DNA from: Candidatus Gallacutalibacter stercoravium
GTDB taxonomy: Bacteria; Bacillota; Clostridia; Oscillospirales; Acutalibacteraceae
Assembly: GCA_018716975.1 (NCBI GenBank)
Contig: DVJE01000004.1
Span: forward strand, 1 to 36,857
Reading direction: 5' to 3'
DNA: 36,857 nt
The notes under the pieces are model-generated. The model searched no databases. It was not told the origin of the DNA and worked only from the letters and a program-made list of their open reading frames with translations. This document shows, one piece after another, positions 1 through 7,352 of this stretch; position 1 is the stretch's first letter; each line of letters begins with the position of its first letter. A program made the position numbers and the translations under genes.

Positions 1-66
1 GAAGTAGAGTTAGCAGGAATTGAAGAGCGGCTCAAGCAAACCATGCTGTCAGCCGTGCAAAATTGA
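1..66 (+). CDS. C-terminal end of an unidentified gene (partial)
   Basis: An open frame runs from the first base to a TGA at 64-66 and encodes 21 residues ending LSAVQN. The start lies outside the window and the fragment is too short to assign. The following decayed KTR gene suggests it belongs to the same mobile-element remnant, but that is inference from position only. Confidence 0.3.
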   Translation, partial: EVELAGIEERLKQTMLSAVQN

Positions 67-222
67 TAACTTGAAAAAACGGAACCCGTTTCAAAGCATC
101 GAAATAGTTTGGAAAAGTGAGCGGCTGTATCAAGCATGGATGATGTAGAAGATACGTACACAGCGTTTTCCCATCCGAGAGTGGCTGAAAGAAGTTGGCG
201 CAAGATTTGAGGGGGCTTTGTA

Positions 223-338
223 ATAACATCGAAAGAGCGTATAAAAAGCGAATGGGTACTTTGTCCGATCTGCAAGAGTAAAACCGTTTAAAGCTTAGAA
301 AAGGTACAGCGATTGAAAACTTCTATTGTTCTGCCTGA
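223..338 (+). pseudogene. Frameshifted cysteine-rich KTR domain protein remnant (Tn916-like elements)
   Basis: Residues SEWVLCPICKSKT are read from about 247 to 285, then the frame hits TAA. Shifting by one base at 285 restores RLKLRKGTAIENFYC up to a TGA at 336. Together these match the N-terminal half of the small cysteine-rich KTR proteins carried by Tn916-type conjugative elements (CPxC, then KTRLKxR). One missing C in the ACC-CGT region explains the break. No acceptable start codon is visible upstream and the second CPxC is not recognisable, so the gene is dead. It marks the segment as leftover mobile-element DNA. Confidence 0.65.
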
Positions 339-393
339 ATGAGCAGCACGCATCTACCAGACGAACAAGCTGATGTTGTTTTGGGGATATGAT

Positions 394-630
394 ATGAATG
401 ATTTCAAAAAAGAACGCAAAAAATTGGAACAGGCAGGATTCTCCGGGCAGACATTGGAACAGGCGCTGAAATTGATGGAAGAAACCGGAATATCACGTAT
501 GTTGACAAAGCTTTTGGTTGCTTCGGTGGTGAAACAGGGGAAAACTCCATCTATGGCGTTGTATTCTGCGGAAACTATGTTACAGGATAAAGAACTTATT
601 TTTCGTGCAGATAAAAACATGAAAAAATAA
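394..630 (+). CDS. Small hypothetical protein, 78 aa
   Basis: ATG at 394 is preceded by a GGGGAT stretch that could serve as a weak ribosome-binding site. The earlier in-frame ATG at 373 lacks one. The product is basic and predicted mostly helical, opening with MNDFKKERKKLEQAGF, with no cysteines, signal peptide or membrane segment. I do not recognise the family. It sits between the KTR remnant and a hairpin terminator, so it probably travelled with the mobile element. It could still be a functional cargo gene because its frame is intact. Confidence 0.5.
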   Translation: MNDFKKERKKLEQAGFSGQTLEQALKLMEETGISRMLTKLLVASVVKQGKTPSMALYSAETMLQDKELIFRADKNMKK

Positions 631-639
631 TTTGCAAAG

Positions 640-683
640 ACACAGGGCGGTGCCGAAAAAAATCGGCCCGCTCTGCGTTTTTT
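640..683 (+). terminator. Probable terminator after the small ORF
   Basis: An imperfect hairpin pairs GGGCGGTGCCGA with TCGGCCCGCTC across an A-run loop and is followed by a T6 tract at about 677-682. It lies just after the stop of the 394-630 gene. Confidence 0.5.
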
Positions 684-739
684 ATGATATATATTGATTT
701 ATTAAAGAGGAAAACATATAAAGTTTGGTGCCAACGTAA

Positions 740-1225
740 CATCTCAGTACCTATGAAGTTGGGGTGCGCCTGGCGAGGCTGCTCAACGACAACCCTAATT
801 TTGAAGCGCGGTTATCGCGTAATTCCCCAACCGAGCAGTTGGGAACCAGCAATGCCACCAGCTTGCAAACGCGCGCCCGAATGGCCAACGAATGGGGGGC
901 CGACTTTTTTATCAGCCTGCACTGCAACGCTAGCACGATAGAAACAGCCAGCGGTAGCGAGGCCTATGTATACAGTCGGGAAAGCCCAGCCAACTCTATG
1001 GCATTTCGCATTCTGGAAGGGCTGCACAACAGAACCGGCCTGCCTAACCGCGGCGTGTTTGTGCGCCCCAGCTTGTATGTGCTGCGCGCCACCCAAATGC
1101 CCGCTGTTTTGGTAGAATTGGGCTTTATCACCAACCCCTACGATCGCAGCCTGCTGGTGGAGGATCCCCAGGGCTTTGCCCGCGGTGTGTATAACGGTAT
1201 TTTGTCTTTTTATGGGTTGCAATAA
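740..1225 (+). pseudogene. 5'-truncated N-acetylmuramoyl-L-alanine amidase (Amidase_3)
   Basis: This is the C-terminal two thirds of a zinc-dependent cell-wall amidase that would cleave the lactyl-amide bond of peptidoglycan. Visible are TYEVGVRLARLL (first helix), ISLHCNA with a zinc-binding histidine, and the C-terminal VELGFITNP with the catalytic glutamate. The family normally starts with a VxIDPGHGG strand carrying the first zinc histidine. That strand is absent, and the frame breaks near 740 (TAA at 737), where KFGANV appears in another frame. A GTG at 764 could start a protein, but it would lack the first zinc ligand. The gene therefore looks cut by insertion or deletion at the edge of the mobile-element remnant. 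Confidence 0.7.
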
Positions 1226-1252
1226 AGCCCAAAGACTTCAACAATCCACAAA

Positions 1253-1280
1253 ACGCCCCGGTCATCTCTGACCGGAGCGT
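1253..1280 (-). terminator. Terminator of the six-paralogue operon
   Basis: A 12-bp stem with one mismatch pairs ACGCCCCGGTCA with TGACCGGAGCGT around a TCTC loop. Read on the minus strand it is followed by GTTTTG. It lies 33 bp past the stop of the last paralogue and separates the operon from the convergent amidase remnant. Confidence 0.75.
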
Positions 1281-1312
1281 GTAGTTCAGCAATTAAGACC
1301 AATGAAGGAAAT

Positions 1313-1951
1313 TTATTGCGCGCTGCCGGCTTCGCTGCCGCCTTGCAGCCCCTCTCGGATCATTGCAGTAAGCTTTTGTTGCGCTAAAGAATGAATTTCA
1401 GATTTAAAACTGCTCAAGCTTTGGCCGGAGTGGGAGCGTAGCTCTTCTGTTACCCTGGCAGGATAAACTTTATCGTCGGCTGCCACATAGTAAAAACCAG
1501 TATTTACCATAGGTGAAGCGTAACCGTCTTCATATTCGCTGAGCATAAAAATCAGGCGATCGCCGGGTTGAAAGTCCGGCACACAGCCCAATTGAATATT
1601 TGTGATATACATTAAAATTTGTTTGCTGTCATCGGCGCCCATCAGCTTTTCATTTACCGTTAGATAAATGGGTTGCACCTGATAGGGGGTAATAGAAACG
1701 CGGTTTTCTACAGGCTTCACTTCTGCCACGGTAGCGTCCACAATTAGAGTAGAAAGATCTACCTGATCCACAAGAGAGATAGGTCGAAGTTGTATCGTTG
1801 GTGGAATCGGCAATATAGGGTAATCGTCTTGGCTAGAGGGTTTCACCGCCGGGGCTTGCTGGGGGGCGGGCCACAGGGCCCAGGTTGCCCCTGCGCCGAT
1901 GGCCAGCGCCAGGGCGCAGCACAGGATGAACCAAAAGCGCCTGTTTTTCAT
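1313..1951 (-). CDS. Exported mosaic-array protein, copy A (last of six), 212 aa
   Basis: Unrecognised exported protein. The N-terminus MKNRRFWFILCCALALAIG is a basic stretch plus hydrophobic segment (residues about 6-25, signal peptide or anchor, no clear lipobox). A proline-rich linker follows, then a domain probably rich in beta strand with TLIVDATVAEVKP, YQVQPIYLTVN, DFQPGDRLIF and YVAADDKVYP. ATG at 1951 is chosen because the earlier in-frame ATG at 1972 would translate the GGGGGCGGG element that serves as ribosome-binding site. The copy lacks the VPEGGTGEKAIYDKQG-type loop. Its first half matches copy C (LVDQVDLSTLIVDATV) but the later GYASP-type segment matches copies B and D, so it looks recombinant. 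It is the promoter-distal member of the operon. Confidence 0.85.
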   Translation of the reverse strand: MKNRRFWFILCCALALAIGAGATWALWPAPQQAPAVKPSSQDDYPILPIPPTIQLRPISLVDQVDLSTLIVDATVAEVKPVENRVSITPYQVQPIYLTVNEKLMGADDSKQILMYITNIQLGCVPDFQPGDRLIFMLSEYEDGYASPMVNTGFYYVAADDKVYPARVTEELRSHSGQSLSSFKSEIHSLAQQKLTAMIREGLQGGSEAGSAQ

Positions 1952-1992
1952 AACCAACCCGCCCCCTTGCAATTGCGATTATGAGCCTGTTT

Positions 1993-2685
1993 TTACTGCG
2001 CGCTGCTGGCTTCGCTGCCGCCCTGCAGCCCCTCTTGAATCATTGCAATAAGCTTTTGTTGCGCTAAAGAATGAATTTCTGATTTAAAGCCGTTCAAGCT
2101 TTGGCCGGAGTGGGAGAGTAGCTTTTCTGTTAGCCCAGCAGGGTAAACCTTGTCATCCGCTGCCACGTAGTAAAAGCCAGAATTTAATAGTGGAGAAGCA
2201 TAACCATCGTGATATTTGTCGAGTAAGAAGATTAAACGATCACCCGGTTGAAAGTCCGGTACACAACCGAGCTGAGCATGCTTGATATACATTAAAATCT
2301 GTTTGCTGTCATCGGTACCCATTAACTTATCATTTACTGTGAGGTAAATGGGCTGCACCTGATAGGTGGAGAAACCAATGCCTTGCTTGTCGTAGATGGC
2401 TTTTTCGCCAGTTCCGCCCTCCGGGACAAAAACGCGGGTTTCCACCGGTTTTACCTCAGCCACGGTGGCGTCAATGATCAGGGTGGTCATTCCCACTTGT
2501 TCTTCAAGAGAGGTAGAACGGATTTGCATCGTTGGTGGAATCGGCAATATAGGGTAATCGTCCTGGCTAGAGGGTTTCACCGCCGGGGCTTGCTGGGGGG
2601 CGGGCCACAGGGCCCAGGTTGCCCCTACACCGATGGCCAGCGCCAAGGCGCAGCACAGGATGAACCAAAAGCGTCTGTTTTTCAT
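1993..2685 (-). CDS. Exported mosaic-array protein, copy B, 230 aa
   Basis: Paralogue of the neighbouring copies with the same signal segment and C-terminal helix (FKSEIHSLAQQKL). It carries the extra loop VPEGGTGEKAIYDKQG at about residues 88-103. Its N-terminal variable block (LEEQVGMTTLIIDATV) and its GYASPLLNSGFYYV segment group with copy D. The start at 2685 follows the G-rich spacer site. It is 41 bp from copy A and 41 bp from copy C, so it is co-transcribed. Function unknown; the export signal points to action at the cell surface or outside the membrane. Confidence 0.85.
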   Translation of the reverse strand: MKNRRFWFILCCALALAIGVGATWALWPAPQQAPAVKPSSQDDYPILPIPPTMQIRSTSLEEQVGMTTLIIDATVAEVKPVETRVFVPEGGTGEKAIYDKQGIGFSTYQVQPIYLTVNDKLMGTDDSKQILMYIKHAQLGCVPDFQPGDRLIFLLDKYHDGYASPLLNSGFYYVAADDKVYPAGLTEKLLSHSGQSLNGFKSEIHSLAQQKLIAMIQEGLQGGSEASSAQ

Positions 2686-2726
2686 AACCAACCCGCCCCC
2701 TTGCAATTGCGATTATGAGCCTGTTT

Positions 2727-3365
2727 TTACTGCGCGCTGCTGGCTTCGTTGCCGCCTTGCAGCCCCTCTTGGATCGTTGCAGTAAGCTTTTGTTGCGCTA
2801 AAGAATGAATTTCTGATTTGAAGCCGTTCAAGCTTTGACCAGAGTGGGAACGCATTTTTTCTGTTACACTGGCAGGATAAACTTTATCGTCGGCTGCCAC
2901 ATAAAAGAAACCTTCATGGATAGCCATAGTCTGATACCCATCTTCATATTCACAAAGCAATAAAATAAAGCGATCACCGGGTTGAAAGTCCGGCACACAG
3001 CCAAATTGAATATTTGTGATATACATTAAAATTTGTTTGCTGTCATCGGTGCCCATCAGCTTTTCATTTACCGTTAGATAAATGGGTTGCACCTGATAGG
3101 GAGTAATAGAAACGCGGTTTTCTATAGGCTTTACCTCTGCCACGGTAGCGTCCACAATTAGAGTAGAAAGATCTACCTGATCCACAAGAGAGGTAGGCCG
3201 AAGGTGTATAAGTCCTGGAATTGGTAGCTCGGGGTAATCATTCTGGCTGGAGGGTTTTACCGCCGGGGCTTGCTGGGGGGCGGGCCACAGGGCCCAGGTT
3301 GCCCCTACGCCGATGGCCAGCGCCAAGGCGCAGCAAAAAATGAACCAAAAGCGCCTGTTTTTCAT
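2727..3365 (-). CDS. Exported mosaic-array protein, copy C, 212 aa
   Basis: Same architecture: basic N-terminus, hydrophobic segment WFIFCCALALAIGVG, proline-rich linker, conserved core, C-terminal helix. It lacks the EKAIYDKQG loop, as copy A does, and shares LVDQVDLSTLIVDATV with A. Downstream it carries FILLLCEYEDGYQTMA, as in copy E. The switch from A-like to E-like sequence within one gene is direct evidence of exchange. The upstream spacer has one extra base in its G/C run compared with the other spacers. Confidence 0.85.
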   Translation of the reverse strand: MKNRRFWFIFCCALALAIGVGATWALWPAPQQAPAVKPSSQNDYPELPIPGLIHLRPTSLVDQVDLSTLIVDATVAEVKPIENRVSITPYQVQPIYLTVNEKLMGTDDSKQILMYITNIQFGCVPDFQPGDRFILLLCEYEDGYQTMAIHEGFFYVAADDKVYPASVTEKMRSHSGQSLNGFKSEIHSLAQQKLTATIQEGLQGGNEASSAQ

Positions 3366-3407
3366 AACCAATCCGCCCCCCTTGCAATTGCGATTATGAG
3401 CCTATTT

Positions 3408-4100
3408 TTACTGCGCGCTGCTGGCTTCGCCGCCGCCCTGCAGCCCCTCTTGAATCATTGCAGTAAGCTTTTGTTGCGCTAAAGAATGAATTTCTGATTT
3501 AAAACTGCTCAAGCTTTGGCCGGAGTAAGAACGAAGAGGTTCGGTAAGCTTTGCAGGGTAGATTTTATCGTCTGCCGCTACATAATAAAAACCGGATTGT
3601 GTCAGAGGCGAAGCGTAACCGTCTTTATATTCGCTGAGCATAAAAATCAGGCGATCGCCAGGCTGAAAGTCGGGTGAACAGTCAATTTGAATGTTTTTAA
3701 TATACATTAAAATCTGTTTGCTGTCATCGGTGCCCATCAGTTTTTCATTTACCGTTAGATAAATGGGCTGCACCTGATAGGTGGAGGAACCAATGCCTTG
3801 CTTGTCGTAGATGGCTTTTTCGCCAGTTCCGCCCTCCGGGACAAAAACGCGGGTTTCCACCGGCTTCACCTCCGCCACAGTGGCGTCCACAATTAGGGTA
3901 GAAAACCCTACCTGTTCTGCCAGGGAGGTAGGCCGGATTTCCGCGAGAGCCGGATCTGGCAGATCAGGGTAATCATCCTGGCTGGAGGGCTTCACCGCCG
4001 GGGCTTGCTGGGGGGCGGGCCACAGGGCCCAGGTGGCCCCTACGCCGACCGCCAGCGCTAGGGCGCAGCAAAAAATGAACCAAAAGCGTCTGTTTTTCAT
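3408..4100 (-). CDS. Exported mosaic-array protein, copy D, 230 aa
   Basis: Paralogue with the full-length loop (VPEGGTGEKAIYDKQG). Its variable N-terminal block DLPDPALAEIRPTSLAEQV is the most divergent of the first variable region, while GYASPLTQSGFYYV groups it with A and B. The signal segment and C-terminus are as in the other copies. It starts at 4100 after the shared spacer. Nothing in the sequence identifies an active site: no conserved His or Cys cluster stands out, which argues for a binding or structural role rather than an enzyme. Confidence 0.85.
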   Translation of the reverse strand: MKNRRFWFIFCCALALAVGVGATWALWPAPQQAPAVKPSSQDDYPDLPDPALAEIRPTSLAEQVGFSTLIVDATVAEVKPVETRVFVPEGGTGEKAIYDKQGIGSSTYQVQPIYLTVNEKLMGTDDSKQILMYIKNIQIDCSPDFQPGDRLIFMLSEYKDGYASPLTQSGFYYVAADDKIYPAKLTEPLRSYSGQSLSSFKSEIHSLAQQKLTAMIQEGLQGGGEASSAQ

Positions 4101-4141
4101 AACCAACCCGCCCCCTTGCAATTGCGATTATGAGCCTGTTT

Positions 4142-4837
4142 TTACTGCGCGCTGCTGGCTTCGTTGCCGCCTTGCAGCCCCTCTCGGATCATTGCAATAA
4201 GTTTTTGTTGCGCTAAAGAATGAATTTCTGATTTAAAACTGCTCAAGCTTTGGCCAGAGTGGGAACGCATTTTTTCTGTTACCCTGGCAGGATAAACTTT
4301 ATCGTCGGCTGCCACATAAAAGAAGCCTTCCTGAGCTGCCATTGTCTGATACCCATCTTCATATTCACAAAGAAGTAAGATAAAATGGTCACCCGGTTGA
4401 AAATCCGGAGCGTAGCCGCCAACTTGATAGTTTTTAAGATATAGTAAGATGCGTTCGCTGCTATCAGTTCCCATCAACTTATCGTTTACGGTAAAGTAAA
4501 TAGGCTGTACCTGGTAGGTGGAGAAACCGATGCCCTGTTTGTCGTAGATGGCTTTTTCGCCGGTGCCTTCCTCCGGGACAAAAACGCGGGTTTCTACCGG
4601 CTTCACCTCGTCCACCGTGGCGTCTACAATTAAGGTAGCGTCGTTCACTTGCGTTGCAAGATCAGGAGCGCGATAACTCATGAGTTCTGGAAAAGGCAGA
4701 ACGGGGTAATCCTCCTGGCTGGAGGGTTTTACCGCCGGGACTTGCTGGGGGGCGGGCCACAGGGCCCAGGTTGCCCCTACGCCGATGGCCAGCGCTAGGG
4801 CGCAGCACAGGATGAACCAAAAGCGCCTGTTTTTCAT
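4142..4837 (-). CDS. Exported mosaic-array protein, copy E, 231 aa
   Basis: Paralogue whose first variable block (DLATQVNDATLIVDATVDEV) pairs with copy F and whose later FILLLCEYEDGYQTMA block pairs with copy C. It has one extra residue around QVGGYAPDF. A neighbouring GAAKNEPK-type linker is absent, and the linker reads QQVPAVKPSSQEDYP, with V where others have A. The start at 4837 follows a spacer with a slightly changed end (GCC in place of ACC before the ATG). It lies second in transcription order. Confidence 0.85.
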   Translation of the reverse strand: MKNRRFWFILCCALALAIGVGATWALWPAPQQVPAVKPSSQEDYPVLPFPELMSYRAPDLATQVNDATLIVDATVDEVKPVETRVFVPEEGTGEKAIYDKQGIGFSTYQVQPIYFTVNDKLMGTDSSERILLYLKNYQVGGYAPDFQPGDHFILLLCEYEDGYQTMAAQEGFFYVAADDKVYPARVTEKMRSHSGQSLSSFKSEIHSLAQQKLIAMIREGLQGGNEASSAQ

Positions 4838-4878
4838 AGCCAACCCACCCCCTTGCAATTGCGATTATGAGCCTATTT

Positions 4879-5598
4879 TTACTGGGTGCTGCTGGCTTCG
4901 CTGCCGCCCTGCAGCCCCTCTTGGATCATTGCAGTAAGCTTTTGTTGCGCTAAAGAATGAATTTCAGATTTAAAACTGCTCAAGCTTTGGCCGGAGTGGG
5001 AACGCGTTTTTTCCGATACCCTGGCAGGATAAACTTTATCGTCGGCCGCAACATAATAGATGCCTTCGTGGATAGCTATGGTCCGATACCCATCTTCATA
5101 TTCACGAAGCACGAAAATAAAGCGGTCACCTGGCTGAAAATTTGGCATGCAACCTATTTGAATATGCCGAATGTACATTAAGATTCGTTTGCTGTCATCG
5201 GTGCCCATCAGCTTTTCATTTACCGTTAGATAAATGGGCTGCACCTGATAGGTGGAGGAGCTGATGCCCTGCTTGTCGTAGATGGCCTTTTCACCGGTGC
5301 CTTCCTCCGGGACAAAAACACGATTTTCCACCGGCTTCACCTCGTCCACCGTGGCGTCTACAATTAAGGTAGCGTCGTTCACAACCATTGCAAGATCAGG
5401 TGTACGATAATGAATGTTGGGCGGGAAGGGAAGCTCGGGGTAATCGTCCTGGCTAGAGGGTTTCACCGCCGGGGCTTGCTGGGGGGCGGGCCACAGGGCC
5501 CAGGTTGCCCCTGCGCCGATGGCCAGCGCCAGGGCGCAGCAAAGCAAAACGCGGGTTTTCTTTTTCAGCGCTTTTATTTTTTTTATGGGATTTTTCAT
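4879..5598 (-). CDS. Exported mosaic-array protein, copy F (first of six), 239 aa
   Basis: This is the promoter-proximal copy and the only one with a different N-terminus, MKNPIKKIKALKKKTRVLL, joined to the common CCALALAIGAG hydrophobic segment. It also has its own strong site (AAGGAGGG, 8 bp before ATG 5598), unlike the G-rich spacer site of the other five. This suggests F keeps the original gene start and the others arose by duplication after one rearranged 5' end. The loop EEGTGEKAIYDKQG and NDATLIVDATVDEV group it with E, while GYRTIAIHEGIYYV is C/E-like. It ends SSTQ rather than SSAQ. It begins 17 bp after the stop of the metzincin gene. Confidence 0.85.
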   Translation of the reverse strand: MKNPIKKIKALKKKTRVLLCCALALAIGAGATWALWPAPQQAPAVKPSSQDDYPELPFPPNIHYRTPDLAMVVNDATLIVDATVDEVKPVENRVFVPEEGTGEKAIYDKQGISSSTYQVQPIYLTVNEKLMGTDDSKRILMYIRHIQIGCMPNFQPGDRFIFVLREYEDGYRTIAIHEGIYYVAADDKVYPARVSEKTRSHSGQSLSSFKSEIHSLAQQKLTAMIQEGLQGGSEASSTQ

Positions 5599-5614
5599 GG
5601 TTCACACCCTCCTT

Positions 5615-6253
5615 TTAGGGGTAAAAGCTGTTCATTACGCCAATGTCATAGGAGTTCAGTGAAATAACAGAGGTATTCACTTTATACATCAGAGAATTGG
5701 GATCACCAGTATGCCCCATGCCGTAAACATGGCCGATTTCATGCATGACGGTATTGATATAAGAGTTTTGCCAGCCGCCGAGGGGATCCTTAGGATTAAA
5801 CATAATGGCGGCATAGGTGACGTTTACCCGGCCCGGGCTGGCTGCTGCCTGTAGGTCAGAAAAATTGATGATAGGTTGTTGATTTACATAGGCTACCGCT
5901 TGCGCATTAACATAATCATCACAATGCTCATCCCACCAAGAATCAGAGGCAGTAGAGAGATCTACGTTGGAATAGGTGATACTACCGGCGTCTGTGCATA
6001 GGGCTTTTGTCCCTGCATTTGTCCAGTTTCGCAAAGCGCTTTGAACAATTGAGGGAGAATAGCAGGTGCCTGCGGCCATATGGCTATCGTCTACTTTTAT
6101 CCAACGCCTCCCGCTGCCGTTTACCACACCCCAGCGGAGCTGATAACCGGTACCGGGGTAAATCTCTTCGGCGGAGGCGGAAAGCTGCACAGGTAACAGC
6201 AAAAGCAGTAACAAGGCCAACATTACAACACGGAGTCTTTTTTTAACGTTCAT
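5615..6253 (-). CDS. Secreted metzincin-type (matrixin-like) metalloprotease, 212 aa
   Basis: Predicted zinc endopeptidase acting outside the membrane. Residues 1-28 form a signal peptide (MNVKKRL, a run of leucines, then QLSASA before EE). The zinc motif HEIGHVYGMGH is at 171-181 with the catalytic glutamate at 172, followed by SLMYKV with the methionine turn at 189. This HExxHxxGxxH plus Met-turn layout defines metzincins, and the size fits a minimal M10-like catalytic domain without hemopexin repeats. No cysteine-switch propeptide is obvious. The start has AAAAGGAGGA 8 bp upstream. It heads the transcription unit containing the six paralogues, so these may be its substrates, inhibitors or partners; that link is inference. 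Confidence 0.85.
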   Translation of the reverse strand: MNVKKRLRVVMLALLLLLLLPVQLSASAEEIYPGTGYQLRWGVVNGSGRRWIKVDDSHMAAGTCYSPSIVQSALRNWTNAGTKALCTDAGSITYSNVDLSTASDSWWDEHCDDYVNAQAVAYVNQQPIINFSDLQAAASPGRVNVTYAAIMFNPKDPLGGWQNSYINTVMHEIGHVYGMGHTGDPNSLMYKVNTSVISLNSYDIGVMNSFYP

Positions 6254-6411
6254 TTTCGTCTATCCTCCTTTTCTATAACAAAAAGGTGCTGCCGGAAAAT
6301 TAACGAAACATTGGAATCACCGCTTTCTTTCACCCAAGATGTTTCTATTCTGGCGCTATTGGAAAACCGAACGAAAGACATTCACAAGAAATATAAGATC
6401 TTTTCACATTC

Positions 6412-6439
6412 ATTATAAAATGATTTTCACATAAGTCAA
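6412..6439 (-). promoter_or_regulatory. Promoter of the metzincin and paralogue operon
   Basis: On the minus strand TTGACT (6434-6439) and TATAAT (6412-6417) are separated by 16 bp. This predicts a leader of about 150 nt before the protease start at 6253. Confidence 0.65.
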
Positions 6440-6608
6440 CAATTATGACAAAATTGTAATCGATATTTAAAAATATTGTTAATATTATTAATGCCTGTAG
6501 CATGTACAAAGCAATTTTCATCTAGCCGCAGTATCGGCGGCTGCTTTTTGCTTACAGGAGGATAGGTATTTATACTACCAGAAGGTAAAATATCTGGCCA
6601 ATAAAACC

Positions 6609-6644
6609 CCGGCGGCGTATTGCTTTTTAGCAGTACGCCGCCGG
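6609..6644 (-). terminator. Terminator of the flavin reductase-rubredoxin gene
   Basis: A perfect 11-bp stem CCGGCGGCGTA/TACGCCGCCGG continues into an inner TGCT/AGCA stem with a T4 loop. On the minus strand it is followed by GGTTTTATT. Confidence 0.8.
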
Positions 6645-6701
6645 AGTCTTTGGCTAACATATTTTCTTTTACCCACAGCCCTACAGGCCTGGGAAATACG
6701 T

Positions 6702-7352
6702 TTATTTACGCTGAAACACCGATTTTGGCATGCCGCAAATCGGACATACCCAATCCTCGGGCAAATCCTCAAAGGGTTCGTCGGGATCGTTGTAAACATA
6801 GCCGCAAACGGTGCATACATAGCTTTCCTCGTCGTCTGCCACAGGCTCATTGGCCAGGTATGTGGGGGCGTTTTTGGGCGCGGTGCCTTTCACCACCTCA
6901 TGGTAGTACGAATAGGTCATAGGCTTGCCCTTAACCGCATCGCTGCCCGCGACGATTTCAGCCAAAAATACGGTGTGGGTGGCGGTTTCTACGCTGTTGA
7001 TCACCCGGCACAAAAACCAGCAGCAGATGTTTTCTTTCAGCACCGGCAAACCCTCTTGCAGTATTTTATGCCGTACGTTGCGCAGCTTATCACTGTCGCG
7101 CCCAGAGGTAAAGCCCAGCGCGCCGATCACAGTGCCGGAGGTATCCTCGGATAAGACGGAAACGGTAAACATGCCGGTGTCTTTGATGCATTGGTTGGAA
7201 TAATTGTCGTGATGCATGCTAACGGCGATCACCGCCGGAGAGGCCACAATCTGAAACACCGTATTAACAATACAGGCCGAAGGCCGCTCTTTACCCTGCA
7301 CGCCAATGGCGTACATACCGTAAGAAAGCGCGCGCAAAGTTTCTTCTTTCAT
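6702..7352 (-). CDS. hrb: Flavin reductase-like/rubredoxin fusion (high-molecular-weight rubredoxin), 216 aa
   Basis: Electron-transfer protein that would pass electrons from NAD(P)H through FMN to an iron centre. Residues 1-150 are a flavin reductase-like FMN-binding domain ([30 protein letters not shown]). Residues 176-216 are a rubredoxin with CTVCG (180-183) and CPICG (203-206). Members of this fusion family, described in Moorella, feed FprA-type flavodiiron proteins; an FprA gene is present 13 kb away. The start at 7352 (MKEETL) has GAGGTG upstream, while the earlier in-frame ATG at 7382 does not. It is monocistronic with its own terminator. Confidence 0.88.
   Translation of the reverse strand: MKEETLRALSYGMYAIGVQGKERPSACIVNTVFQIVASPAVIAVSMHHDNYSNQCIKDTGMFTVSVLSEDTSGTVIGALGFTSGRDSDKLRNVRHKILQEGLPVLKENICCWFLCRVINSVETATHTVFLAEIVAGSDAVKGKPMTYSYYHEVVKGTAPKNAPTYLANEPVADDEESYVCTVCGYVYNDPDEPFEDLPEDWVCPICGMPKSVFQRK

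Larger units (their letters stand above)
1313..5598 (-). repeat. Tandem array of six paralogous genes with conserved spacers
   Basis: Six gene-plus-spacer units with a pitch of 680-761 bp run head to tail. The spacers at 1952-1992, 2686-2726, 3366-3407, 4101-4141 and 4838-4878 are nearly identical (41-42 bp) and contain GCAATTGCAAGGGGG. The first about 43 codons (N-terminal signal segment and linker) and the last about 40 codons are almost invariant, while the middle varies in blocks. Two units lack a 14-18 codon loop present in the other four. This is a young tandem duplication with exchange between copies. Confidence 0.95.
6254..6701. other. Non-coding stretch between the metzincin operon and the rubredoxin fusion
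   Basis: It holds the long AT-rich leader of the metzincin operon, its promoter, a short plus-strand hairpin with a T-run (AGCCGC/GCGGCT, 6524-6549) that has no obvious gene to serve, and the terminator of the rubredoxin fusion gene. I see no further gene. Confidence 0.6.

Noticed and set aside
32-229. Minus-strand 65-codon open frame at the left edge
   Set aside because: It lies over decayed mobile-element DNA, has no ribosome-binding site and no recognisable content.
2383-2718. Plus-strand open frames through the paralogue array (also 1790-1984, 3270-3482, 5410-5667)
   Set aside because: They recur at the same place in each copy as the antisense of the conserved signal-linker region and have no ribosome-binding sites; they are shadows.
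1313-5598. Regularly spaced repeats as a CRISPR array
   Set aside because: The repeats are whole genes with 41-42 bp spacers, with a period near 700 bp; there are no 24-37 bp repeats alternating with unique spacers and no cas genes.
1313-5598. Diversity-generating retroelement targets
   Set aside because: The variable blocks are not adenine-directed substitutions at a 3' variable repeat, and no reverse transcriptase or template repeat is present.
6524-6549. Plus-strand hairpin with T-run as a terminator of an undetected gene
   Set aside because: No plus-strand reading frame with a start signal precedes it; left unassigned.
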